Positions 56,042 through 64,000 of a stretch of DNA of 64,000 bases are shown here, in pieces (the stretch's first letter is position 1; each line of letters opens with the position of its first letter). The stretch is from Endomicrobium sp. (GTDB lineage Bacteria > Elusimicrobiota > Endomicrobiia > Endomicrobiales > Endomicrobiaceae). The notes under the pieces were generated by a model that had not been told where the DNA came from, ran no database searches, and saw only the letters and a list, made by a program, of their open reading frames with translations. The stretch spans positions 205,978 to 269,977 of the forward strand of contig JAISGV010000003.1 in NCBI GenBank assembly GCA_031262885.1, read 5' to 3'. A program made the translations under genes and the position numbers.

Positions 56042-56794
56042 TTATCCAAAACGTCCAGAAATATAATCAGCTGTTTTCTTTTGTTTTGGTGAAATAAAAA
56101 ACTCTTCTGTTTTATTAATTTCTATAATTTTACCCATAAGAAAAAAAGCTGTTCTATCTCCGATTCTAGAAGCTTGTTTTACATTATTTGTTACAAATAC
56201 TATTGTATATTTCTTTTTTAATTCAATTATTGTTTCTTCTACTTTTGCAGTAGATATTGGATCTAATCCAGAACAAGGTTCATCAAATAAAATAATTTCT
56301 GGATTAATTGCTAATATTCTTGCAATACAGAGACGTTGTTGTTGTCCTCCAGAAATTTCCATTGCAGATTTATTTAATCTATCTTTTACTTCATTCCATA
56401 AAAATACTGCTTTTAATACACATTCAACTATATAATCTTGTTTTGATTTTTCAAAAATAAGACCTAAACATTTAGGTGCAAAAACAATATTTTCATATAT
56501 ACTCATAGGTAGTGGTATAGGCATAGCGAAAAGCATTCCAATGCGTCTTCTTAATTTTTCTACACTCATATTAAAAATATTTAACTTATCTAGATAAATA
56601 TTACCATTTCTAGAATAGTACGTATTATAATCATTCATTCTATTTAAAGTTCTTAAAAATGTAGTTTTGCCACTATTTGCAGGCCCTATTATGTTTAAAA
56701 TTTCGTTTTTTAGAATGCTAAAATTTAATGAATCTAGAATACAGTTTTTATTATAATAACAATTAAGATTTTCAACTATTATTTTTTCTACCAT
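56042..56794 (-). CDS. pstB: Phosphate ABC transporter ATPase PstB, Q-loop/H-loop-defective copy
   Basis: Second PstB, 250 residues. The signature ISGGQ (147-151), Walker B D171/E172 and Walker A (GPANSGKTT, 37-45, an atypical filling) are present, but the Q-loop Gln is A90 (MLFAMPIPLPMSIYEN) and the H-loop His is N203 (VTNNVKQASR). Alone it should hydrolyse poorly; paired with the other PstB its signature would complete that protein's ATP site. Overlaps pstA by 7 bases. Confidence 0.92.
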   Translation of the reverse strand: MVEKIIVENLNCYYNKNCILDSLNFSILKNEILNIIGPANSGKTTFLRTLNRMNDYNTYYSRNGNIYLDKLNIFNMSVEKLRRRIGMLFAMPIPLPMSIYENIVFAPKCLGLIFEKSKQDYIVECVLKAVFLWNEVKDRLNKSAMEISGGQQQRLCIARILAINPEIILFDEPCSGLDPISTAKVEETIIELKKKYTIVFVTNNVKQASRIGDRTAFFLMGKIIEINKTEEFFISPKQKKTADYISGRFG

Positions 56795-57639
56795 TTTTTA
56801 TGTTTCCTAAAATATATTCTAATAATAATAGAAATAGAACTTATAGTTAATACCATGATTAATAAAACTAAAGCAATACCAAATACCAGTTTTTGTGGCA
56901 TATAAGGAACATTGGTTGAAGTAATATATAAATGATATGGTAAAATCATTACTTGATCAAAAATTGAATGTGGTAAATGAGGTACGTAAAATACAGCTGC
57001 AGTAAATAATATTGGAGCAGTTTCACCTGATATTCTTGCAATACTTAATATTGTACCAGTCAAAATACCTGGAACAGCACTAGGTAAGACAACATACCTT
57101 ATAGTTTGCCAATGACTCACTCCTAAAGATAAACTTGCTTCTCTAAATGAAGATGGTACACTATTCAAAGCATTTTGAGTAGTAGTGATAATAACAGGTA
57201 ATTCCATTATTGATAATGTTAACGCTCCCGATATAATAGATACTCCTAATCTTAAAAAGACTACGAAAATACTAAAACCAAATAATCCATAAACTACTGA
57301 AGGAATATTAGCTAAATTTATAATAGCTAATTTTATTATTTTAGTAAGTAAATTGTTACCAGCGTATTCATTTAAATAAATAGCAGCAAGGATTCCTATT
57401 GGACAAATAATAACAATAGAACAAATAATTATAGCAAAAGTGCCTATTATTGCTGGAAAAATTCCTCCTCCTCTAATACCATTCTTAGGAAATGAAGTTA
57501 AAAATTCCAAAGTTATTGCGGGTAACCCATTTTTTACAATAACAGAAATTATAATAATAACAGGAATAATAGCAAACACTGTAACTAAAAAAAGAATAAA
57601 ATATGATATTTTTTGAGTCAATTTTGGATTTAATTTCAT
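56788..57639 (-). CDS. pstA: Phosphate ABC transporter permease PstA
   Basis: One of two membrane channel subunits of the phosphate importer. The 283-residue product has six helices and the ATPase-coupling EAA-type loop FREASLSLGVSHWQTIRYVVLPSAVPGI. It follows pstC with a 3-base gap and precedes both pstB genes. Confidence 0.94.
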   Translation of the reverse strand: MKLNPKLTQKISYFILFLVTVFAIIPVIIIISVIVKNGLPAITLEFLTSFPKNGIRGGGIFPAIIGTFAIIICSIVIICPIGILAAIYLNEYAGNNLLTKIIKLAIINLANIPSVVYGLFGFSIFVVFLRLGVSIISGALTLSIMELPVIITTTQNALNSVPSSFREASLSLGVSHWQTIRYVVLPSAVPGILTGTILSIARISGETAPILFTAAVFYVPHLPHSIFDQVMILPYHLYITSTNVPYMPQKLVFGIALVLLIMVLTISSISIIIRIYFRKHKKW

Positions 57640-57642
57640 AAT

Positions 57643-58509
57643 TTATCGTCTGATTTTTCTGAGAAATAAATCTGCTATCAAATTTATTATAAAGGTTATT
57701 AGAAATAATATTAAACCTATTGCAAATAAAGAACGATAATGCATACTTCCTCTTACAGTTTCTCCCATTTCAGCAGCTATTGTTGCCGTCATAGTTCGTA
57801 CAGGTACAAATATAGTTTTTGGAATATTTGAAGCATTGCCTGTTACCATCATTACGGCCATAGTTTCTCCTATAATTCTGCCTATTCCTAACATAATTGC
57901 AGCTATAATACCTGGCATAGCTGCTTTTAATACTACTTTTCTTATAGTTTGCCACTTAGTAGCTCCTAAAGCGATTGCTCCTTCTTTATACTTCCATGGT
58001 ACAGAGTGTATAGCATCTTCAGAAATTGAAATCATCGTGGGCATAGACATAAAAGCAAGAACTATAGAGCCTGAAAAAGCTGTAAGACCTGTGGATAAAT
58101 TAAAGGTTTTTTTTATAAACGGAACTAAAATAATCATACCTATAAAGCCAATTATAACACTTGGTATTGCAGCCATAAGTTCTATGAGGAATTTCAAAAA
58201 ATCTCTAAGGTTTTCTGGAGCAATTTCAGATATAAAAAGTGCAGACATTATGCTTATAGGTATTGCGATTATACATGCTCCAAAAGTTATTAGAATAGAG
58301 CCTATAATTAGCGGTAAAATTCCAAAAGATGGGGGATTTGAGGCTGGAAACCAATGTTTTCCTGTTATAAATCTAAATATTCCAAAATTTTTTAGAAAAG
58401 TAAAGCTTTCAACAAATAAAAATCCAAATATTAATATAACAAATATTACAGATAACATACCACACATGAAGATTGCTATTTCTATGATATTATTAAAGGA
58501 TTTTTTCAT
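57643..58509 (-). CDS. pstC: Phosphate ABC transporter permease PstC
   Basis: Partner of PstA in the inner membrane, 288 residues, six helices. Family marks: AIPSVIIGFIGM, the coupling loop KEGAIALGATKWQTIRKVVLKAAMPGI and MGETVRGSMHYRSLF. It begins 6 bases after pstS. Confidence 0.94.
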   Translation of the reverse strand: MKKSFNNIIEIAIFMCGMLSVIFVILIFGFLFVESFTFLKNFGIFRFITGKHWFPASNPPSFGILPLIIGSILITFGACIIAIPISIMSALFISEIAPENLRDFLKFLIELMAAIPSVIIGFIGMIILVPFIKKTFNLSTGLTAFSGSIVLAFMSMPTMISISEDAIHSVPWKYKEGAIALGATKWQTIRKVVLKAAMPGIIAAIMLGIGRIIGETMAVMMVTGNASNIPKTIFVPVRTMTATIAAEMGETVRGSMHYRSLFAIGLILFLITFIINLIADLFLRKIRR

Positions 58510-58515
58510 ATTTTT

Positions 58516-59394
58516 TTATGTTTGTTTAATTGGAATAAATCCAATTTTAAGAATTATATTTTGTCCTTCATTTGATAAAATATAGTTAATAAATTTTTTA
58601 ATATGTCCTTTTGGGGCTCCATTTGTATAAATATATAAAGGTCTAGAAATAGGGTAAGTGTTATTCATAACATTTTGAACAGTTGGTAAAATATAATTTT
58701 TACCATTAGTACTTTTAATTGATACGCTTTTAATCTTATTATTTACAAATCCTAAACTTACATACCCTATAGCATTTGGATTTTGTGCAATTTCATTATA
58801 TATAGCTTGAGAAGATGTCATCATAAGAGCGTCTGAAGAAAATTCATTATGTATATTGTTTTTTTTCAAGATTTTGTTTTTAAAAAAAATATATGTTCCA
58901 GAATTATTTTCTCTAGATAAAATTACTATTTTTTTATTTATCCAGCCCAATTTTTTCCAATTAAATATTTCTCCAGTAAAAATATCTGATAATTGAGCTA
59001 CTGTTAATTTTTTTATTGGATTATTTCTATTAATAATTACTGCTAATCCATCACTTCCTATTTCAAATTCTGTTGGGTTTATATTTTTAACTTTTGCTAA
59101 TTTAATTTCATTTGAATCTATTTTTCTTGAAGACATAACAATATCACATGTCCCATTTATTAATGCCGCAAATCCAACGCCAGATCCCCCTCCTGCGATA
59201 CTAATATTGAATTCTGGATTTTTAGATATGAATTTTTCAGTCCATATTTGTACAAGTTCAATAACAGTATCAGAACCTTTAATTCTTATATTATTAGCAT
59301 GATAATTATTTTTCTTACTAAATAAATTAGGTAATAAAAACAAAGATACAAATATTAATATTAAAGAAAAAGATACTAATTTATAAGATCGCAT
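58516..59394 (-). CDS. pstS: Phosphate-binding protein PstS
   Basis: Extracytoplasmic phosphate receptor, 292 residues. Signal peptide at 1-26 (LVSFSLILIFVSLFLLPNLF), no lipobox Cys visible. Phosphate-binding pattern IKGSDTVIELVQIW, IAGGGSGVGFAALINGTCDI, SRENNSGTYIFF and GYVSLGF. The ATG follows the guaA TAA directly without any gap. Confidence 0.93.
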   Translation of the reverse strand: MRSYKLVSFSLILIFVSLFLLPNLFSKKNNYHANNIRIKGSDTVIELVQIWTEKFISKNPEFNISIAGGGSGVGFAALINGTCDIVMSSRKIDSNEIKLAKVKNINPTEFEIGSDGLAVIINRNNPIKKLTVAQLSDIFTGEIFNWKKLGWINKKIVILSRENNSGTYIFFKNKILKKNNIHNEFSSDALMMTSSQAIYNEIAQNPNAIGYVSLGFVNNKIKSVSIKSTNGKNYILPTVQNVMNNTYPISRPLYIYTNGAPKGHIKKFINYILSNEGQNIILKIGFIPIKQT

Positions 59395-60918
59395 TTATTC
59401 CCATTCAATAGTTGAAGGTGGTTTATTAGAAATATCATATACTACTCTATTAACTCCTTTTACTTCATTAGTTATACGAGAAGACATTTTTTCTAATAAT
59501 TCATGAGACAATTTTACCCAATTTGCAGTCATTGCATCTTCAGAATTAACAACTCTAATAACAATTACATACTCATATGTTCTAACATCACCCATAATAC
59601 CTACAGTTTTAATAGGTAAAATTATAGCAAAAGCTTGCCATACTTTTTCATAAAGTTTCGCTTTTCTAATTTCTTCAGTTACTATATTATCAGCTTCTTT
59701 TAAAATATTCAATTTCTCTTCTGTTACTTCTCCTAATACTCTTATTGCTAAACCTGGACCAGGAAAAGGATGTCTATTTAAAATTTCCAACGGTATGTTA
59801 AGTTCTTTTCCTATAGCTCTTATTTCATCTTTAAATAAAAATTTTATAGGTTCTATAAGTTTAAAACATATATCTTTAGGTAATCCTCCTACATTATGAT
59901 GACTTTTAATAGGACTACTTGAACCCTTTAAATGCATACTTTCTATTATATCCGGGTATATGGTTCCTTGTAAAAGGAATTCTATATTTTCTATTTTTTT
60001 TGCTTCAGCATTAAAAACATCAATAAAAGTACGACCTATAATTTTCCTTTTTTGTTCAGGATCCGTTATACCTTTAAGCTTATGTAAGAATAATTTTTTT
60101 GCGTTAACAATAATAAGATTTTCTTTAAATATATTACCAAATATATTTTTTATTCTATCTGTTTCTCCTAATCTTTGTAATCCATGATCTACATACACAC
60201 ATATTAGTTGATTTTTTATTGCTTTATACATTATTATAGCGGCTACGGAAGAATCTACTCCTCCTGAAAGAGCACATAAAACTTTTTTACTATTTACAAT
60301 TTTTTTAATTTTTTTAATTTCTTCTGTTATGTAAGATTTCATAGTCCAATCACGTTTAGCTTTACATATTTTAAATATAAAATTGTTTATAATTAATTTG
60401 CCATTAACAGAATGCTTTACTTCAGGATGAAATTGTACTCCATATAATAATTTCTTTATGTTTGTTATTGCTGCATATGGAGAGTTTTTAGATTTTGCTA
60501 TTATTGAAAAATTATCAGGTATTTTTACTAATTTATCTCCATGACTCATCCATAACGTTTCTTTATTATTTAAACCAAGAAACAGCTCATTTTCTTTGTC
60601 TAATATATCTACAATAGCAAGCCCAAATTCTCTATGCTTAGAAGGAACTACTTTTCCATTGAACTGTCTTGCAATGAGTTGCATACCATAACATATTCCT
60701 AATATAGGGATTCCTAAATTCCATATTTTAGTATCTGGCATAATAGCGTTATTTAAATATACACTATCATAACTACCTGAAAGAATTATGCCTTTTATAT
60801 TTTTGTATTTATTAATAAAGCTATCACCTGGTTGTACTTCACAATAAACTTTTTCTTCTCTTATTCTTCTTGCTATTAACTGTGTATATTGAGATCCAAA
60901 ATCTAAAATTAAAATCAT
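59395..60918 (-). CDS. guaA: GMP synthase (glutamine-hydrolysing)
   Basis: Converts XMP to GMP using glutamine. The 507-residue product has the class I amidotransferase domain with the Cys in ILGICYGMQLIAR and His/Glu in GVQFHPEV, the PP-loop SGGVDSSVAA, and the dimerisation domain ending PPSTIEWE. The ATG at 60918 is 6 bases after AAGGA; a longer reading from 60939 is not needed. It stands between dcd and pstS. Confidence 0.95.
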   Translation of the reverse strand: MILILDFGSQYTQLIARRIREEKVYCEVQPGDSFINKYKNIKGIILSGSYDSVYLNNAIMPDTKIWNLGIPILGICYGMQLIARQFNGKVVPSKHREFGLAIVDILDKENELFLGLNNKETLWMSHGDKLVKIPDNFSIIAKSKNSPYAAITNIKKLLYGVQFHPEVKHSVNGKLIINNFIFKICKAKRDWTMKSYITEEIKKIKKIVNSKKVLCALSGGVDSSVAAIIMYKAIKNQLICVYVDHGLQRLGETDRIKNIFGNIFKENLIIVNAKKLFLHKLKGITDPEQKRKIIGRTFIDVFNAEAKKIENIEFLLQGTIYPDIIESMHLKGSSSPIKSHHNVGGLPKDICFKLIEPIKFLFKDEIRAIGKELNIPLEILNRHPFPGPGLAIRVLGEVTEEKLNILKEADNIVTEEIRKAKLYEKVWQAFAIILPIKTVGIMGDVRTYEYVIVIRVVNSEDAMTANWVKLSHELLEKMSSRITNEVKGVNRVVYDISNKPPSTIEWE

Positions 60919-60941
60919 AATTTTTCCTTTATAAAGCATAT

Positions 60942-61502
60942 CTATTCGTAAATTTTGGCAGTTGTTATATTTTTTTGCATTTGATATTTACCATTTTTAT
61001 CATTGTAGGATATATCACAAGTATTTTTAGTTTCAAAAAATATAATTTGAGCTATTCCTTCATTAACATACAACTTAATTGGTCTGGATGATATGTTTGA
61101 CATTGAAATTGTAACATATCCTTCCCACTCAGGTTCAAACGGAGTAATATTAACTAAAAGTCCGCATCTAGCATAAGTCGATTTGCCAAATGCAATTACT
61201 AGTACATTTCTTGGTATTCTTAAATATTCAATAGTTTTACCTAAAATTACAAAATTAGGAGGTATTATAATATATTTTTTAACTGTTATATAATCGAACG
61301 ATTTTTTTTCTATTTTTTTTGGATCAATTGTTATTCCCTTTATTTTTTTAATCATCATAAATTTATTTGCAATACGAACATCATAACCATAAGAAGAAAC
61401 ACCATATGATATTACCCCTTTAGAAATCTGTTTACTACAAAACGGATTTATGATATTTTTTTCTAATGACATTTTTTTTATCCATCTATCATTTTTAATC
61501 AT
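60942..61502 (-). CDS. dcd: dCTP deaminase
   Basis: Makes dUTP from dCTP on the path to dTMP. The 186-residue product has the family block YVLGKTIEYLRIPRNV-like ILGKTIEYLRIP, the catalytic-loop GKSTYARCGLLVNITPFEPEWEGYVTIS pattern and NEGIAQIIFFE. Adjacent to the ribonucleotide reductase gene, a sensible pairing in nucleotide supply. Confidence 0.92.
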   Translation of the reverse strand: MIKNDRWIKKMSLEKNIINPFCSKQISKGVISYGVSSYGYDVRIANKFMMIKKIKGITIDPKKIEKKSFDYITVKKYIIIPPNFVILGKTIEYLRIPRNVLVIAFGKSTYARCGLLVNITPFEPEWEGYVTISMSNISSRPIKLYVNEGIAQIIFFETKNTCDISYNDKNGKYQMQKNITTAKIYE

Positions 61503-61523
61503 AATTTAAAAAAATATTATATT

Positions 61524-63770
61524 TTATGTACATACAGAGTATCCACAATTTTTACAAATAACACATCCTTCAGAAAAAGTCAACATTTCTCCACATTCTT
61601 TACATTGAGGACATATATCGGAAAAATTTTTATATTCATTTTTAATATTTTTTATTTCAGGTATATTTTGTTCATATGATTTTTCAATAGATAACATGAT
61701 TTTATTATCTTTTTCATAAGTTATCAAAGCTTTTGCAACTGCGTCTGCGCATGACAAAACAGTTCCTCCTTTTGATAAAGCCGGGATTGGACATCGAATT
61801 CCTATTAATTGTTTTATAATGGCTGTTTTAGTAATTCCAGATCTTAAAGCCAAAGAAACCAATCTACTAATAGCTTCTGATTGTGAAGAAGTACAACCAC
61901 CAGATTTTCCTAATTGAGTAAAAACTTCACATATACCAATTTTATCTTCATTTATTGTAACATACATGTTACCACATCCCGTGTTCATTGAGATTGTATA
62001 TCCGTTTGTTTTTTTTGGTCTAATTCTTGGTTTTATTTCATGTAAATCTTTTTTATTATTAATTTTACCTATTATATTTAATACTTGAGTATGTCTGCTT
62101 TTATCCCTATATACAGTAATTCCTTTACATCCCATTTCGTAAGAGTAAACATAAGCTTTTTCTATATCTTTTTTTGTAGCATAATTAGGGAAATTTACTG
62201 TTTTTGATATAGCGTTATCGGTAAACATTTGAAAAGTTGCTTGCATTTTTATATGACTTTTAGGATCAATATCATGTGCAGTTACGAAGATATTTTTTAT
62301 TCTTTCAGGAATGTTTTTAATTTTTTGTATACTTCCTTTTTCTGCTATTTCGTTTAAAATTTCTATTGAATAAAACCCATTATCTTTTGCTATTTTCTCA
62401 AATTGTTGATTTATTTCAAAAATATCCTCATTATCAAGACAATTCTTTCTTTTATAAACAACGGAAAAAATGGGTTCAATACCACTAGAAGCTGAAGCAA
62501 TCATACTAATTGTACCTGTAGGAGCTATTGTTGTAGTAGTTGCATTGCGCATAGGCTTTAATTTAGCATATATACTATGTTTAAAATTTGGAAAGACACC
62601 TCTAATACTAGCTAATTTTTCTGAAGATTCGTGAGATTTCAATTGAATAAATGACATTAATTTTCTTGCAAGTATTATAGATTTTTCAGAACCATAAGGA
62701 ATACCTAAACTAATTAATAAATCAGCCCATCCCATAATTCCTAATCCGATTTTTCTATTGGAAATAGTCATCTCTTTTATTTCTTTCATAGGATATTTAT
62801 TTATATCTATAATATTATCTAAAAAATGTATAGAATCAATTATAACGGATTCTAATCTATTCCAATCTATTTCATTATTTTTTATAAAATTACTAACGTT
62901 TATAGAACCTAAGTTGCATGATTCATATGGTAGTAAAGGTTGCTCTCCACAAGGATTTGTAGCTTCTATTTTTCCAAGTGCTGGAATTGTATTTTTATTA
63001 TTAATTCTATCTATAAATATTATTCCTGGTTCTCCGTTTTTCCAAGCTTGGGCAACTATTTTATCAAAAACTTTTTTTGCATTAAGTTTCTTAATTAGTT
63101 TTCCATTTTTTGGATTATATAAACCGTAGTATTCATCATGTTTTAAAGCTTGCATGAATTTTTCTGTTATTGCAACTGATATATTAAAATTATTTAAACT
63201 ACTATTACTTTCTTTACAAGTTATAAAATCTAAAATATCTGGATGATCAATTTTCAATATCCCCATATTAGCTCCTCGCCTTACTCCTCCTTGCTTAATA
63301 GCTTCAGTTGCAGCATCAAAAACTTGCATAAATGAAACTGGGCCAGATGAAACACCATTAGTTGTATTCACTATATCATTTTTTGGCCTTAAGTTAGAGA
63401 AAGAAAAGCCTGTTCCGCCTCCAAGCTTATGAATCATAGCTGTATTTTTTAAAGTTTCAAATATTGAATCCATAGAGTCTTCTATAGGTAATACAAAACA
63501 AGCCGATAATTGTTGATGTTTTTTACCAGCATTCATTAATGTTGGAGAATTTGGTAAAAAATCCAGCGAACTCATTAAAATGTAAAATTTATTTTCTATT
63601 TCTAAGATATTAGCAGATTTATCATAAATTTTATCGGCTTCAGCGACACATTTTGCCACTCTGTGGAACAAATCATCAACCGTTTCTATAACAGTACCGT
63701 TTACATCTTTTTTTAGATATCTTTTTTTTAATACCATCTGTACATTCTTTTTATTTAATCTGTAATCCAT
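61524..63770 (-). CDS. nrdJ: Adenosylcobalamin-dependent (class II) ribonucleotide reductase
   Basis: Reduces ribonucleotides with a B12 radical, independent of oxygen. The 748-residue product has SACFVLPIEDSMDSIFETL, GGGTGFSFSNLRP, the active-site Cys in NPCGEQPLLPYESCNLGS, TIAPTGTISMIA and a C-terminal zinc-type Cys cluster (CPQCKECGEM, SEGCVICKNCGYSVC). The ATG at 63770, 5 bases after GGTGA, is preferred to a TTG at 63782. The 115-base gap upstream shows no recognisable cobalamin riboswitch. It implies B12 uptake or synthesis. Confidence 0.94.
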   Translation of the reverse strand: MDYRLNKKNVQMVLKKRYLKKDVNGTVIETVDDLFHRVAKCVAEADKIYDKSANILEIENKFYILMSSLDFLPNSPTLMNAGKKHQQLSACFVLPIEDSMDSIFETLKNTAMIHKLGGGTGFSFSNLRPKNDIVNTTNGVSSGPVSFMQVFDAATEAIKQGGVRRGANMGILKIDHPDILDFITCKESNSSLNNFNISVAITEKFMQALKHDEYYGLYNPKNGKLIKKLNAKKVFDKIVAQAWKNGEPGIIFIDRINNKNTIPALGKIEATNPCGEQPLLPYESCNLGSINVSNFIKNNEIDWNRLESVIIDSIHFLDNIIDINKYPMKEIKEMTISNRKIGLGIMGWADLLISLGIPYGSEKSIILARKLMSFIQLKSHESSEKLASIRGVFPNFKHSIYAKLKPMRNATTTTIAPTGTISMIASASSGIEPIFSVVYKRKNCLDNEDIFEINQQFEKIAKDNGFYSIEILNEIAEKGSIQKIKNIPERIKNIFVTAHDIDPKSHIKMQATFQMFTDNAISKTVNFPNYATKKDIEKAYVYSYEMGCKGITVYRDKSRHTQVLNIIGKINNKKDLHEIKPRIRPKKTNGYTISMNTGCGNMYVTINEDKIGICEVFTQLGKSGGCTSSQSEAISRLVSLALRSGITKTAIIKQLIGIRCPIPALSKGGTVLSCADAVAKALITYEKDNKIMLSIEKSYEQNIPEIKNIKNEYKNFSDICPQCKECGEMLTFSEGCVICKNCGYSVCT

Positions 63771-63885
63771 AACAATCACCAAAAATTTTTTTATATAAAA
63801 ATAAAACTAGCTAATTAATAAAACAGTCTATACAACTAAATAATTAAAGAAACTTATATTTAAATTATTTGAAGTTAAATTCTCT

Positions 63886-64000
63886 TTATTCTTCTATAAC
63901 TCTCATAAATGCAATCCATCTTGCTACTTTTTTTTGTAAATTCTTTGACTTTTTAAAAAGTTTCTTTTTTTTAATTACTCTTTGCAAGTGTCTTTCTCTT
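63886..64000 (-). CDS. Unidentified CDS, C-terminal end only
   Basis: The last 37 codons of a minus-strand frame enter from the right edge and end at TAA (63888-63886). The visible part is very basic (VIKKKKLFKKSKNLQKKVARW) and ends IAFMRVIEE. I cannot identify it. Confidence 0.55.
   Translation of the reverse strand, partial: RERHLQRVIKKKKLFKKSKNLQKKVARWIAFMRVIEE

Noticed and set aside
57836..58585. A 249-codon open frame on the plus strand opposite pstC
   Set aside because: Shadow of the pstC/pstS coding strand: no ribosome site, no family resemblance, while the minus-strand genes are clear.
63771..63885. Cobalamin riboswitch before nrdJ
   Set aside because: The gap is only 115 bases, almost pure A/T, with no B12-box-like block.

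Overview
The window is a dense, very AT-rich bacterial segment (GC roughly a quarter, judged by eye). Almost every gene reads leftwards on the minus strand; only a DNA glycosylase and a tyrosine recombinase (5788-7534) are on the plus strand. Gene content is mostly conserved housekeeping: replication, translation, peptidoglycan and lipoprotein maturation, and a few catabolic genes. Intergenic gaps are short, genes often overlap, and a truncated polymerase I and homopolymer frameshifts are present. This looks like a reduced, probably host-associated genome. MurE carries the DNPR motif of meso-diaminopimelate ligases. The phylum cannot be fixed from the sequence alone; an Elusimicrobiota/Endomicrobia-like endosymbiont is one weakly supported possibility.

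Layout, in window order. 1-5708: rpmE (partial), rho, coaE, a stand-alone polA 5'-nuclease, trxB, trxA, fmt, def. 5788-7534 (plus): ogg-like glycosylase and a XerC/D recombinase, closed by a bidirectional terminator. 7562-9614: groES-groEL behind a sigma-70 promoter with a CIRCE element. 9619-16946: MATE exporter, rluD, lgt, lspA, ileS, yggU, yggS. 16997-20888: two paralogous HD-domain proteins flanking yajC-tgt, then a frame-disrupted xerD. 20907-30199: MBL hydrolase, pgpA, pgsA, ftsK, accB, pnp, rpsO, two-subunit fumarase, malic enzyme. 30276-41358: tRNA-Phe, two small membrane/envelope genes and the division/cell-wall cluster murG-ftsW-murD-mraY-murF-murE-ftsI-ftsL-rsmH. 41397-51387: RNase P RNA, zinc-ribbon protein, UDG, gmk, rdgB, valS, mscS, dksA-like, a PLP decarboxylase and six tRNAs. 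51490-54396: a small accessory stretch between tRNA-fMet and tRNA-Leu (SemiSWEET, an orphan exported protein, a DUF2779 nuclease). 54555-63770: phoU, two pstB, pstA, pstC, pstS, guaA, dcd and a B12-dependent ribonucleotide reductase.

The most interesting observations are these. (1) The two PstB ATPases are complementarily degenerate: one keeps the ABC signature but has lost the Q-loop Gln and H-loop His, while the other keeps Q and H but has lost the signature. This predicts an obligate, asymmetric heterodimer in a phosphate importer. (2) rsmH, and probably trxB, have intact family N-termini but no ATG, GTG or TTG; rsmH has a perfect GGAGG six bases before an ATT, which points to AUU initiation. 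The initiator tRNA in the same window has an A-U pair in place of the first of its three conserved G-C pairs. (3) xerD and the DUF2779 gene are each broken exactly at an A10 run, the pattern expected of transcriptional slippage (or of homopolymer assembly error). (4) TrxB lacks the usual NADPH-binding motifs.
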